A stretch of 48,531 nucleotides of DNA, from assembly GCA_905480395.1 (NCBI GenBank), contig CAJQQE010000028.1, positions 1-48,531 on the forward strand. Direction: 5' to 3'. This DNA is from an uncultured Phycisphaerales bacterium. Its GTDB lineage: Bacteria > Planctomycetota > Phycisphaerae > Phycisphaerales > SM1A02. Position numbers and translations under genes: made by a program. This document shows, piece after piece, positions 29,701 through 38,353 of the stretch (position 1 is its first letter; every line of letters starts with the position of its first letter). Below the pieces are notes generated by a model. That model was not told the DNA's origin and did no database searches. It saw nothing but the letters and a program-made list of their open reading frames with translations.

Positions 29701-30686
29701 GCGTCATCCTCACCTCGATCATCACGCCGATCGTCATCGCGGTTCTGGGCATCGTCGCGAGTGCGATCTTCAGCGGGTTGGAAACCGGACTCTACGTGGT
29801 CGATCGAGTTCGGCTGGCAGTTCGTGCCGGTCGGGGCGATCGCAATGCGGTTCGACTTGAAGCTGAAGTCGAGGAACCCGAGCGGCTCCTTTCAGCCTTA
29901 CTCATCGCCAATAACGCTGCGAACTATGCCGGAAGTCTGGGCATCGCTGCGATTCTGAGCATGTTCGTTGTCTCGGAATGGACCATCGTCGGTTTGAACA
30001 CGCTTCTGGTGGTACCGCTTCTTTTCGTCTTTGGTGAGACGATTCCCAAAGATCTCTTCCGAACGAACGCCGATCATTGGATGCTGCGATTCACGCCGCA
30101 ACTGGTTTGGATGCGTCGGGCCATGACGGTGATCGGGTTGGTCCCCTTGCTCGGCGTGGTGGCGCGGATCGTTCAGTTACTCATTCGCACACCCAAAGGG
30201 ATCGATACCACGGCCCGGGCTCGCGTCTCAAGGCTTTTTAGAGAGAGTGCCGAGTCGGGCGCGTTGACCGAAGAACAACTAGATCTCGCGGATCGCGTGC
30301 TCTCCATGCGGCGTTTGACGGTGTCTGGAGAAATGACCCCATGGCGGCAAGTGATCACCGCGACGGAAGCAGCGCTCGCAGAGGATCCAACTCGTCTGAC
30401 CGCGCGGACGCGACGTTCCAGACTTCCGGTTGTCGACGGACAGGGTGGCGTGGTCGGCGTGGTGATGGTCCAGGATCTGTTACTTGGGAGGAAGTCGATC
30501 GAGGAAATGCTCGATCGGAATATTCCACGTTTCGCACCCGAGACCTCGGCCATGGTCGCGCTCGAGATTCTTCGGGTTGATCATCGACCGCTCGGGATCG
30601 TGGAGAGTATCGAGGGGAGGCCTTTGGGGGTTGTGACCCTCAAAGACCTTGTGGAACCGCTTCTCGGAGATCTCCGGGCCTGGTGA
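29697..30686 (+). CDS. Second CNNM-domain membrane protein, lacking the CorC domain
   Basis: The 329-residue protein has a CNNM transmembrane domain (about 1-160, including SGLETGLYVVDRVRL) and a CBS pair (about 200-325) with MTPW at the first CBS and VVDGQGGVVGVVMVQDL later. Unlike its upstream neighbour it ends after the CBS pair, without the CorC/HlyC domain. The start overlaps the previous stop by four bases. The tandem pair suggests a heteromeric complex; CNNM proteins form dimers. Confidence 0.88.
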   Translation: MSVILTSIITPIVIAVLGIVASAIFSGLETGLYVVDRVRLAVRAGRGDRNAVRLEAEVEEPERLLSALLIANNAANYAGSLGIAAILSMFVVSEWTIVGLNTLLVVPLLFVFGETIPKDLFRTNADHWMLRFTPQLVWMRRAMTVIGLVPLLGVVARIVQLLIRTPKGIDTTARARVSRLFRESAESGALTEEQLDLADRVLSMRRLTVSGEMTPWRQVITATEAALAEDPTRLTARTRRSRLPVVDGQGGVVGVVMVQDLLLGRKSIEEMLDRNIPRFAPETSAMVALEILRVDHRPLGIVESIEGRPLGVVTLKDLVEPLLGDLRAW

Positions 30687-30843
30687 GATCTCGCCAGGTC
30701 CCCAAAGCGGATTCCATGGCGACTTCATGATGCCTCGAGAGGCGCCCAATGGTGAAACGACCATCAGAACATCATCTCGTCACTGATCAAAGAACGAGCG
30801 AGCTCCCCATCGGAATCAGGCTCGAAAGAGGGACGCAACCGGG

Positions 30844-30871
30844 TTGCCGGAGGCGAGAATCCCGCTACACT
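30844..30871 (+). promoter_or_regulatory. Promoter of tRNA-Ile
   Basis: TTGCCG (30844-30849) and TACACT (30866-30871) are 16 bases apart, 26 bases before the tRNA. Position and spacing fit a tRNA promoter. Confidence 0.65.
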
Positions 30872-30897
30872 GTCCCGTCCTGAGCATTCAGGAACCC

Positions 30898-30971
30898 GGG
30901 CTCATAGCTCAGCTGGCTAGAGCGCACCCCTGATAAGGGTGAGGTCGGAGGTTCGAGTCCTCTTGGGCCCA
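30898..30971 (+). tRNA. tRNA-Ile (anticodon GAT)
   Basis: A 74-base cloverleaf: acceptor GGGCTCA pairs with TGGGCCC, discriminator A at 30971, anticodon GAT at 30932-30934 in the loop CTGATAA, and the T-loop GTTCGAGTC. No CCA is encoded. In most bacteria this tRNA sits in the 16S-23S spacer; here it is a solitary transcription unit. Confidence 0.97.
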
Positions 30972-30980
30972 TCTGAATTC

Positions 30981-31016
30981 GCCCTCGGTCACACATCGTG
31001 ACCGAGGGCGTTTTCG
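30981..31016 (+). terminator. Terminator of tRNA-Ile
   Basis: A perfect 12-bp stem (GCCCTCGGTCAC with GTGACCGAGGGC), five-base loop and GTTTTCG tail begin nine bases after the tRNA. Confidence 0.9.
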
Positions 31017-31082
31017 TGATTCGTCTCGGCATGCATGATTGAGATTGATCGGCGATCGGCTTGCAGGGCGACGAGAAAGCGC

Positions 31083-34064
31083 TCAACTCCGAGGCCGTTT
31101 GACCCGTTGGAATGCCAGATACCCCTTGGTCTCCACGGGGCCGCTCGGTCTGACCACGCATTTGACGTGGTTGATACTTCGATTGCAGCCGCCCGCCCCG
31201 GAGAGTTCATCCCAGCCTTCGGAGTCGAGGAATGCTTGGGATCGTTCGGCGTCCAAGGCGCCCATCGCCTGAAGTCGTGCGACGAGGCCTCGAATGCATT
31301 GCTTTTTCGAATCGGGATTCTGAGGGCTGGTATGCAGCTCGAGACCAACGCGATCTGAAACGCCATGAGGCGTGACGTCCACGCAGATCGCGGTCTTCGT
31401 TTCGCATGATGCTGCCGAGGCGATGATCTTCTCGCAGTCAGCGATCATGTGCTCCAATCCCAACCCGACCAGGAGCGTGAGTGACTCGGCCTCATTGGTC
31501 GGACCGAAACAGAGGCGCACTGGCGTCTCCGGCCTTGAGAACATGAGGCCGGTCTGGAAAACCGGTGCCTTGACGCTGAGCTTGCCAAGATGATCCAGAT
31601 AGTCCGCGGTTTTCAGCAGTCCTTCAGTAAGCCCTGATTCCAGGTTCAGTGCCCGCGTGATCCGACGCACGTTGACGCCGACCTCTTGAACGCCGTACTC
31701 AGCCGAAAGGTCTTTCTGAATCGTCGATGGGCCGAAGAAAAACGCTGGTGGAAGGTCATTGGGTCCGTCGAGATCGAACTCGAACCAGATGTTGTCGATG
31801 AATGCGATCGAAGGCTTGTTCTCTTCTGGGAGGATGTCCCAGAGCCTGGCCAGGTGTCGGAGCCGCGATGTCGGATCGGGTTCATTCAGAAGTGCAATGA
31901 GATTTCGATTTCCCCGCGAAGCACACCAGAGAAAATCGATGGCATCGTCTCCGGCATGGAGGCGGATTTCGACGCCAAAAGTGCCTGACTTGATGTGATC
32001 GCCTTTGGTCTTCCGGATCGCCGCGAGAAGCCGGGTTGCTGCCGAGGCGGAGACGAGGAGGGGACCGAGCCGGTCAAGGCTCGATGTCATCGCCTCCAAG
32101 AGCGGAACGCGTCTTTCCGGAATACAGAAAGGGTCGTCCAAGTCGAGGCCTGGTGAGGTCTTCGGCTGGCAATAGCCTCGGACATGGTGCATCGCCTGCT
32201 CGATCGAGGATGTCGGCCGGTGGAACACTGCCGGGGCACGCTCGACGTCGAGGAACCGATCACGAACCGCCGGGTCCGCGTCGACGTGTAAGGCCAGGCA
32301 TGCCACGGCCGTCCCGATCAGTCGATGGGGATCCTCGTACGTACTTGCTTGATGGACATGTTCATGCAGAACGGCTGCCGCAGGAAGTTGCTGTTGTGCG
32401 AAAATATCTTCGATTGTGGTCGGACGTGGAAGTGCCAGCGTCGAATGGAACGGTGTCTCGGGGCCGTCGGGTCGTTCCCAAGCGTCAAGGATACGGAGTT
32501 GTGCAATCGTTGCCGCTCGGTCGACCAGGCCGAGTTCGGCGAGCGTCAGGACGGCCAGGCTGTTGTTCAGAAGTGGGTCGAACGAACCGAATCCACCGTC
32601 CTCGTTTCGATGACCCTTCATCATCTGCAGGATGGTATTCCGGAGTGTCTTCCGATCGCTTCGGTCTTGCCGTTCTGTGGTGACCGACGCCGGTTCCTTT
32701 TCTCCGGTCGGTGTGTTCTCGTCCTTGGCTTTGGGTTCAAGGGGTTCCCATGGACCGAGTCGGCTGGAGATTCGGGCCATCGACCAGAGGCCGAGCATCG
32801 GGGCGTTGAAGTAGAGGCCGCCCCACAACTGGAATCGAGACAGCAACCACTTGGCATCAATTTCTGGGGTCAGACCGGCATCGATCCGGAGCGATTCAAG
32901 CAAAGCGGTCGTCGGTACGTCCTCTTCTTCCCAGTGTGCCGTGGCGAGCGTCTGTTTCATGGTGAACGCTTCGCCGGTGTCCGAACAGCGTTGTGGCGTG
33001 AATCCCTTGGTTGGTCCTCGAAGTTGATCGACCTGATCGAAGTCTGGGGTCACCCCTGCCAATGCCACGAGGGCGGTGTCGGTGCTGGTCGGAATACAGC
33101 CTTGGGAATAACCCCAGAAACCAGAAGCGCGGTGACGCTCAAGATGGCCGGTGAGGCGATCAAGCACTTCTTTCGCGGCCTCGGACTGCGGGCCCTTCGA
33201 TTCCATGACGCCTCGGAGTGCCGCGCCGAGGAATCCCAGCGGGACGAGGTCGCCATACGACGTGGTCAAGGACTGCCCCGGCGATCTCATCTCGAGGGAG
33301 AGGCCTTCGTCCAACGCCCGTGATGCCAGTTCGATGACCGACTTCGCGACCCGTTCGCGCCCTGCCGCGATTCGAACACGGCTGGCATCCATGAGTCCTT
33401 GTTCGATGCCGTCGGTCGCGGTGCCGTGGGTGAGAAAAAACCGATTGCAGTTCCCGGTTCGTTGATAGCTGGAGAGCCTGGCGGCATCGAAATGTGCTTC
33501 GAGTCGATTCTCTAGATGAACCAGCACTCGTCCGTCGGCGAGTGCTTCGGTCTTCAAGATTCGGACCCCAATCGCCGCGAGAAGTTCGAGTCCTGACCCC
33601 TTTGGGGCGGAAGAGAAGATGGCGGCACCCCGCGCCCAGCCATCCTGAAAGTCCAAGGCCAGCGCGACGGGGGGAAGTCCGGGGATCTGCCCGATGCCGA
33701 TGCAGAGAAAGCCAAGGTCACCCAGCACTTCGAGTTCGGGAGCGTGGGATTGGAGCAGGCTCGTCCCATCGAGTTGTGCGACGGGGCATGATGGCGGGAG
33801 CTGAAAGGTCCCATCCTTCATGAGCATCGCGGCGCCGCCGGGGGCCATCGCAATGGCCTCGATGGAGTCCAGTTGAACATCTTCGGAAAGGAAGTACATC
33901 CCCCGAACTTGATCGTCAGTCGCGACGGTGCGCACCGTGGGGAGATGAAACGCAACGGCAACCCCTGCTCGAGCGTCCATGGCGTGCAGAAGCCTCTTGG
34001 TCGCATGGTCGGTGGTGGGGTCGTCGGGCGCGGCCGAACCGGGGTTCTTCGAAACTCGTGTCAT
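31083..34064 (-). CDS. Large protein with a prenyltransferase/terpene-cyclase-like alpha toroid and unknown flanking domains
   Basis: I cannot name this 993-residue protein's function. The middle (about 295-640) has repeat segments typical of an alpha/alpha toroid of the prenyltransferase or squalene-cyclase type: GFWGYSQGCIPTSTDTALVALA (315-336, written here in two parts by residue), LWGGLYFNAPMLGLWSMA (413-430) and DGGFGSFDPLLNNSLAVLTL (489-508). I do not see the DxDD acid motif of squalene-hopene cyclase. The N-terminal 260 residues and the C-terminal 300 (650-993, with IWFEFDLDGPNDLPPAFFFG about 759-778, and MFSRPETPVRLCFG) match nothing I know. There is no signal peptide or membrane helix. 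It is monocistronic, 18 bases past a tRNA terminator tail region on the other strand. Confidence 0.75.
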   Translation of the reverse strand: MTRVSKNPGSAAPDDPTTDHATKRLLHAMDARAGVAVAFHLPTVRTVATDDQVRGMYFLSEDVQLDSIEAIAMAPGGAAMLMKDGTFQLPPSCPVAQLDGTSLLQSHAPELEVLGDLGFLCIGIGQIPGLPPVALALDFQDGWARGAAIFSSAPKGSGLELLAAIGVRILKTEALADGRVLVHLENRLEAHFDAARLSSYQRTGNCNRFFLTHGTATDGIEQGLMDASRVRIAAGRERVAKSVIELASRALDEGLSLEMRSPGQSLTTSYGDLVPLGFLGAALRGVMESKGPQSEAAKEVLDRLTGHLERHRASGFWGYSQGCIPTSTDTALVALAGVTPDFDQVDQLRGPTKGFTPQRCSDTGEAFTMKQTLATAHWEEEDVPTTALLESLRIDAGLTPEIDAKWLLSRFQLWGGLYFNAPMLGLWSMARISSRLGPWEPLEPKAKDENTPTGEKEPASVTTERQDRSDRKTLRNTILQMMKGHRNEDGGFGSFDPLLNNSLAVLTLAELGLVDRAATIAQLRILDAWERPDGPETPFHSTLALPRPTTIEDIFAQQQLPAAAVLHEHVHQASTYEDPHRLIGTAVACLALHVDADPAVRDRFLDVERAPAVFHRPTSSIEQAMHHVRGYCQPKTSPGLDLDDPFCIPERRVPLLEAMTSSLDRLGPLLVSASAATRLLAAIRKTKGDHIKSGTFGVEIRLHAGDDAIDFLWCASRGNRNLIALLNEPDPTSRLRHLARLWDILPEENKPSIAFIDNIWFEFDLDGPNDLPPAFFFGPSTIQKDLSAEYGVQEVGVNVRRITRALNLESGLTEGLLKTADYLDHLGKLSVKAPVFQTGLMFSRPETPVRLCFGPTNEAESLTLLVGLGLEHMIADCEKIIASAASCETKTAICVDVTPHGVSDRVGLELHTSPQNPDSKKQCIRGLVARLQAMGALDAERSQAFLDSEGWDELSGAGGCNRSINHVKCVVRPSGPVETKGYLAFQRVKRPRS

Positions 34065-34490
34065 GGTGATTTGGAGAACGTCTCAGGGAGCGGGGATAGA
34101 CAAGGCCATCCTAGTTTCAAACGGCTTTGAGTTGGAACTCCATGCGGAAGTTCCTCGTCCGCCAGGTTCGCGACGACAGCCCCGATCAGCAGCGTCCGAA
34201 GTGGGTTTCTGCAGTGAAGTCCCCGTTGCGAGGCGGTACTCCTTCGACGGTGGCAGATGGCTTGATCGCTGCGGGGCCGGCTCCGCCGTCTCCTGGCTGC
34301 GTTGACTCGACGGTGGCAGTCGGTGCCAGGTACGACCCCTGGCTCGTCCTGGCTCGTCGACCCCATTCGCGAACACTGCCGCCGTTTCTGGCGTATCAAT
34401 GGCCTCCGTCGGGGTACCATCGATGACGTTCCTTCAGTTTGAGTTCGTAGACTCCACACCCCGAACGCACCTCACCCACCTGTTGACGCC

Positions 34491-34516
34491 GGTTGACTGA
34501 ACGAATTCAGTCCACC
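34491..34516. repeat. Inverted repeat, possible operator
   Basis: GGTTGACTGAA pairs with TTCAGTCCACC across a four-base CGAA gap, with ten of eleven positions matching. It lies 35 bases before a 19-codon ORF and has no T run on either strand, so it fits a dimeric protein site better than a terminator. Confidence 0.55.
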
Positions 34517-34551
34517 CATTTTGACACGGCTATTCGAAAGGCCAAAGACCA

Positions 34552-34611
34552 ATGACTGAAAAGAAGAACCAACTCGCATCCTTGTTTGCGGCGTGCTGGT
34601 CTGGCGATTGA
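34552..34611 (+). CDS. Possible 19-residue small protein or leader peptide
   Basis: An ATG at 34552 opens a 19-codon frame (Met-Thr-Glu-Lys-Lys start, Cys-Trp-Ser-Gly-Asp end) with AAAGG ten bases upstream and a TGA at 34609. A TTGACA at 34521-34526 and the inverted repeat lie just before it, and a terminator-like hairpin follows at 34650-34688. The arrangement looks like a small transcription unit. A frame this short arises by chance, so confidence is low. It could instead be part of a small RNA. Confidence 0.3.
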   Translation: MTEKKNQLASLFAACWSGD

Positions 34612-34649
34612 CGTCCGGTTCGGTCGTGTCTGGTCTTGATCGAAATCAC

Positions 34650-34688
34650 GAACGCCGCATCCATCACGGGTGCGGCGTTCTTCGATTT
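34650..34688. terminator. Terminator-like hairpin
   Basis: A perfect 10-bp stem (GAACGCCGCA with TGCGGCGTTC) is followed on the plus strand by TTCGATTTT. Its right arm and loop contain the final codons of the FG-GAP gene on the minus strand. It could end a plus-strand small transcript, or act weakly for the minus-strand gene, where a T run is poor. Confidence 0.55.
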
Positions 34689-35830
34689 TGCAGCATGTGG
34701 AGGCCGCTCTTGCCCGGAAGGATGACATCCAGGTCGCCGTCGCCGTCGAGGTCGATGACCACGGGGTAGTGGCCGGCGCCGACCGAGCCACCGTTGGCCA
34801 GCATGGTTCGTACGAACCGTCCTTGGTCACGATCAAACCGGTAGGTGCAAACAGTGAGCTGGTCTTCGCCGCCGGGATCGTGGCCGTTATGAGCGTGGCG
34901 GCGTTTTCCAGTCACCACCTCCGGAATGCCGTCGGCATCAAGATCCGCCAGCACCAAGCCGTGGGCTTGCGACCACGAAGAGTCGACGGTCTGCCGCGTC
35001 CAGGTTCGTGATCCGTCGGTATGCCGGCCCTGCTTGAGCCAGTGCAAGCCGTAGTCGTGGCCCATGCCCCAGAAGATGTCTTGCAGTCCATCGCCGTCAA
35101 AGTCGTGCGCGATGATCGCGATGCCAGCGCCGCCGAGGTTCCAGTCGGCATGAAAGACCCATTGGCCCTTGATCGGATCTTCCGGCCCACGGAACCAGCC
35201 ATCCGGACCGAGGATGTCGGGCCGGCCGTCACCATCCACGTCGCCCACGCCGACACCATGGCCGCCTCGGTCGGCGGAGACCATGTGCGGGACCAGCGTT
35301 CCGTTGGAGAGTGAGTACCACACGGTCGCATTCACCGTATTGGGGACGAAGTCGAGGCGGCCGTCGCCATCGACGTCGGCGCCGATCGCGGTCTCCATGT
35401 TGCCGGGTCGGTCGATGATCTGCATTTTCCAGTCGCCGTCCGGCGTTCCTGGATTTCGCCGCCAGAAGACGCCGCGATCGTGCCAGCTGCAGGAGACCAC
35501 GTCGATCCAACCGTCTCCATCGACGTCCATCGGGACGTCTGCGAAGTCGATGCGATACCCACCGACGCTTCGAATCAACCCGATGGGATGGCGGGTCCAA
35601 TCCGGCGACTCGTACCAGGTGTCGCCGCACACGATGTCGAGATCACCGTCGCGATCGAAATCCGCGACACCGCATGCTTCGAAGTCGGAGTCCGCGGCGA
35701 TCGTGATGTGTTCGAATGCCGGGTTGATCACCAACGGCGACTCGAAAGGGGGAGGCGCGGCCGGCTCTGACAGCGCCATGGTAAAGGTGATCAAGGTGAT
35801 CAAGGTGATGAATGTGATGGCGGGGTTCAT
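34664..35830 (-). CDS. Secreted FG-GAP/VCBS repeat protein
   Basis: This 388-residue exported protein starts at ATG 35830, which gives a signal peptide with an unusual ITLITLITF core. Repeats of the FG-GAP/VCBS kind follow: D-x-D-x-D-G motifs recur as DFDRDGDLDIV, DVDGDGWIDVV, DVDGDGRLDFV, DVDGDGRPDIL, DFDGDGLQDIF, DLDADGIPEVV and DLDGDGDLDVI, about every 55 residues, seven in all. They should form a calcium-binding seven-bladed beta-propeller. Planctomycetes have many such secreted or surface proteins; the ligand is unknown. No partner gene is evident. Confidence 0.88.
   Translation of the reverse strand: MNPAITFITLITLITFTMALSEPAAPPPFESPLVINPAFEHITIAADSDFEACGVADFDRDGDLDIVCGDTWYESPDWTRHPIGLIRSVGGYRIDFADVPMDVDGDGWIDVVSCSWHDRGVFWRRNPGTPDGDWKMQIIDRPGNMETAIGADVDGDGRLDFVPNTVNATVWYSLSNGTLVPHMVSADRGGHGVGVGDVDGDGRPDILGPDGWFRGPEDPIKGQWVFHADWNLGGAGIAIIAHDFDGDGLQDIFWGMGHDYGLHWLKQGRHTDGSRTWTRQTVDSSWSQAHGLVLADLDADGIPEVVTGKRRHAHNGHDPGGEDQLTVCTYRFDRDQGRFVRTMLANGGSVGAGHYPVVIDLDGDGDLDVILPGKSGLHMLQNRRTPHP
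35784..35819. repeat. Four 9-bp units encoding the signal peptide core
   Basis: Four units of AAGGTGATC or close variants on the plus strand encode the repeated hydrophobic residues (Ile-Thr-Leu) of the FG-GAP protein signal peptide. A 9-bp unit keeps the frame, so copy number could change without breaking the gene. Confidence 0.8.
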
Positions 35831-35861
35831 GGCTGCAGGGTATCCATGGAGGCCTCGGGAC

Positions 35862-36383
35862 TCATGCGTCGAGCAATGCGAGGGCGGAATACACCTTGGC
35901 ATCCACCGCGAGGCCGTCACGGACGCGTGCTTGGATCCAGGCGTGAATTCCACTCCTTGGAACGAGCACCACGCGGATACCTTCTCCGTCGACGCCGCCG
36001 CCCTCGGCTGCCTTCGTCAATCCGTCGGCCCGGAAAAAGTGAATGCACTCGTCGGTCAGGCCGGCGGAGCTGGCGCAGGTGATCAAGGATCGCCATCCTT
36101 CGGCGGTGTAGCCGGTCTCTTCCAGAAATTCACGCCGAGCAGCCTCGAGGTCGGCTTCGCCCGTCTTCTCGGCGTCGTCGCCCACGAGACCGGCGGGAAT
36201 CTCGATGACCGTTCGGCCGAGTGGTGGGCGATGCTGTTCGATCAGGACGAGCTCATCATCATCGGTGAGGGCGATGATCGCCACTACACCACTGGCATTG
36301 GATCGCGTGACGAATTCCCAGCCGTCCCTTTGGACGAATCGGAGAAAGCGACCGGACGCGATGGTGGAGGGTTGTTTTGGCAT
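35862..36383 (-). CDS. Nudix hydrolase (ADP-ribose pyrophosphatase-like)
   Basis: The 173-residue protein hydrolyses a nucleoside diphosphate linked to another group, probably ADP-ribose or a similar sugar nucleotide. The Nudix box core E-x7-REFLEETGY is clear around residues 80-97, preceded by EIPAGLVG; the spacing from Gly to the first Glu is two residues longer than the strict consensus. The EIPAG motif is characteristic of ADP-ribose pyrophosphatases. ATG 36383 is used because upstream residues look non-family; a GGGG lies just before it. The 5' end is close to the divergent nucleoside transporter gene, possibly linking purine nucleotide handling. Confidence 0.85.
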   Translation of the reverse strand: MPKQPSTIASGRFLRFVQRDGWEFVTRSNASGVVAIIALTDDDELVLIEQHRPPLGRTVIEIPAGLVGDDAEKTGEADLEAARREFLEETGYTAEGWRSLITCASSAGLTDECIHFFRADGLTKAAEGGGVDGEGIRVVLVPRSGIHAWIQARVRDGLAVDAKVYSALALLDA

Positions 36384-36513
36384 TTCCCCATGATGACGAG
36401 ATCGAGGAAAACGTGTCGCGGGCGGGTTCCACCCGGCCGACTCGGAATCCCAGTGCGGATCTGTTCTAATCGCGTCGATGCCGATGCTGATTGTCGCTGA
36501 ATCTGGATGGACC

Positions 36514-37797
36514 ATGCCCGACACGCTTCGCGCGTTCCTCGGTGTGCTTTGCCTGTGCTTCATCGCTTGGGCGTGCTCTTCGAATCGCCGGCGAATTCCT
36601 TGGCGGGTGGTGCTCGGAGGGCTCGGGCTTCAAGTCGTGCTGGGTGGACTGATTCTTGGTGTGCCCTTCACCGCCTCGGTCTTCGAGTGGATTGCTCGCC
36701 AGGTCTCGACCGCGATCGGCATGGCGAATGAAGGGTCGGCATTCCTGTTCGGCCCACTGGCCGCGGTCGATGGTCCGGCAGGCTTTGTCTTTGCGTTCCG
36801 CGTGCTGCCGGTGATCGTCTACTTCGCCGCGGTGATGGCGGCGCTGTATCACCTCGGTGTGATGCAGCGGGTCGTCGCATCGATGGCGTGGGTGATGCGG
36901 CGAACTCTAAAAGTCTCGGGGGCGGAGTCACTGACCGTCGCGGCCAACGTACTGGTTGGGCAGACCGAAGCACCACTCTGCATCAAGCCCTTCCTGCCGA
37001 AGATGACGCGTTCGCAGTTGATGGTGGTCATGACCGGTGGTTTCGCGACGATCGCGGGCAGCGTGCTGGCGGGATACGTTGATTTTCTGGGTGGCGCCGA
37101 CGAAGAGGCCCGGATTCGATTTACCAAGCACCTCATCACTGCCTCGTTGATGTCTGCACCGGCAGCCTTTGTGATGGCGAAGTTGATGCTGCCGGAATCC
37201 GAGGAAGAACCGGCCGAGACGCTGAACGCCCAGCCCACGGAGGACCGAGTCGCGTCAAACGTCCTCGACGCCGTGGTGGTGGGCGCGACGGACGGTTTGA
37301 AACTTGCTTTGAACGTCGGCGCGATGCTGGTCGCGTTCATCGCGATTCTCGCGCTGCTCGACTGGCCGATCGGTGCTTTGTCAGAGACCGAGTGGATCGC
37401 CGGTTGGCGAGAGACCAATGGATACGGCATCTGGAGTGTGCAGGGTGGACTGGGCCTGCTCTTCCAGCCGATCGCCTGGTGCATCGGGGCGCCGAGCGCG
37501 GACATCCCGCAGATCGGCCGGCTTCTTGGAACCTCCATGGTCGCGACGGAGTTTGTCGCGTACGCCGACCTCCGCACGATGATGGCCGAAGGCACGATTT
37601 CGCCCCGTGGCGTCATTGTCGTGACGTATGCCCTTTGCGGGTTCGCGAACATTCCCTCGATGGCGATTCAGATCGGCGGGCTCGGCGCCATCGCACCGAC
37701 GCGTCGGGCCGACTTCTCGTCGCTTGCCCCTCGCGCGATGCTCGCGGGGGCGCTGGCGTGTTGGAGCACCGCGGCGATCGCTTCGGCGATCATCTGA
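36514..37797 (+). CDS. Concentrative nucleoside transporter (NupC/CNT family)
   Basis: This inner-membrane cation-coupled importer of nucleosides has about 427 residues and roughly 8-10 helices. Signature elements are SSNRRRIPW at the end of the first helix region, VGQTEAPLCIKPFL (about 145-158) and CGFANIPSMAIQIGGLG (about 375-391), which line the substrate site in CNT transporters. ATG 36514 with GGATGG eight bases upstream gives the usual N-terminus; 36478 and 36484 are upstream alternatives. Its neighbour on the opposite strand is a Nudix hydrolase. An inverted repeat (GCGGAAT, 3 bases, ATTCCGC) lies shortly after its stop at 37827-37843. Confidence 0.92.
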   Translation: MPDTLRAFLGVLCLCFIAWACSSNRRRIPWRVVLGGLGLQVVLGGLILGVPFTASVFEWIARQVSTAIGMANEGSAFLFGPLAAVDGPAGFVFAFRVLPVIVYFAAVMAALYHLGVMQRVVASMAWVMRRTLKVSGAESLTVAANVLVGQTEAPLCIKPFLPKMTRSQLMVVMTGGFATIAGSVLAGYVDFLGGADEEARIRFTKHLITASLMSAPAAFVMAKLMLPESEEEPAETLNAQPTEDRVASNVLDAVVVGATDGLKLALNVGAMLVAFIAILALLDWPIGALSETEWIAGWRETNGYGIWSVQGGLGLLFQPIAWCIGAPSADIPQIGRLLGTSMVATEFVAYADLRTMMAEGTISPRGVIVVTYALCGFANIPSMAIQIGGLGAIAPTRRADFSSLAPRAMLAGALACWSTAAIASAII

Positions 37798-37915
37798 ACC
37801 CATTGAGTCTGCATGATCTCCGCCGAGCGGAATAGGATTCCGCCATCCGATCTCGTCGGGGCTTCATAGTCCTTCGTTGCCCGACGACTACTTCAAACGC
37901 AGTATCATCCCCGCC

Positions 37916-38353
37916 GTGGCCTTCCTCATCGAATTTCTCCTGGTACTCATCGGTGGCTCGATCGGTGCGATGCTCCGAGTGCTGTTGACGGTGAGTGCCG
38001 CCCTCTACTTCAAAGTTCCGTTCTGGACGGGCATCATGGTGGTCAACATCGTGGGCTGCTTACTCATCGGTGCCGCGGCCGCCGGACTGGCCGCCTCGAA
38101 TGCCGAGGATCTCTGGTTGGTTCGCACGATTCAGTCGATGCTCGGCGGGCCGACCGGCGGTCTTCACGGCGTCGAACTTCTTCTGTTGACTGGGGTCCTC
38201 GGTGGATTCACCACGTTTTCAACGGCGATGCTCGACACCTGGGTGCTGTGGCGATCGGGCCATTCCACCAAGGCGATGTTGTCGCTCTTCGGAACGCCCA
38301 TCGCCGCAATTCTGGCGTTGTCACTGGGCCTGTGGATTGGCGGTGGCGGGTGA
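37916..38353 (+). CDS. crcB: CrcB/Fluc fluoride channel subunit, first copy
   Basis: This integral membrane protein of about 145 residues exports fluoride. The family pattern is present: GGSIGAMLRV near 12-21, VNIVGCLLIG near 47-56, and GGFTTFSTAMLD near 99-110, four helices overall. I use GTG 37916, which gives the normal family N-terminus; a TTG at 37877 opens the frame earlier. No Shine-Dalgarno is clear. A fluoride riboswitch was looked for in the leader and not found. The stop overlaps the next crcB gene (GTGA), so the two products probably form a heterodimer. Confidence 0.88.
   Translation: MAFLIEFLLVLIGGSIGAMLRVLLTVSAALYFKVPFWTGIMVVNIVGCLLIGAAAAGLAASNAEDLWLVRTIQSMLGGPTGGLHGVELLLLTGVLGGFTTFSTAMLDTWVLWRSGHSTKAMLSLFGTPIAAILALSLGLWIGGGG

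Noticed and set aside
34127-34426. A 99-codon plus-strand frame between the toroid gene and the small unit
   Set aside because: Composition looks random and competing frames exist on both strands; only a weak GGA precedes an internal ATG.
37798-37915. Possible fluoride riboswitch before crcB
   Set aside because: The conserved core of the crcB motif could not be found; only a short inverted repeat (37827-37843) is present.
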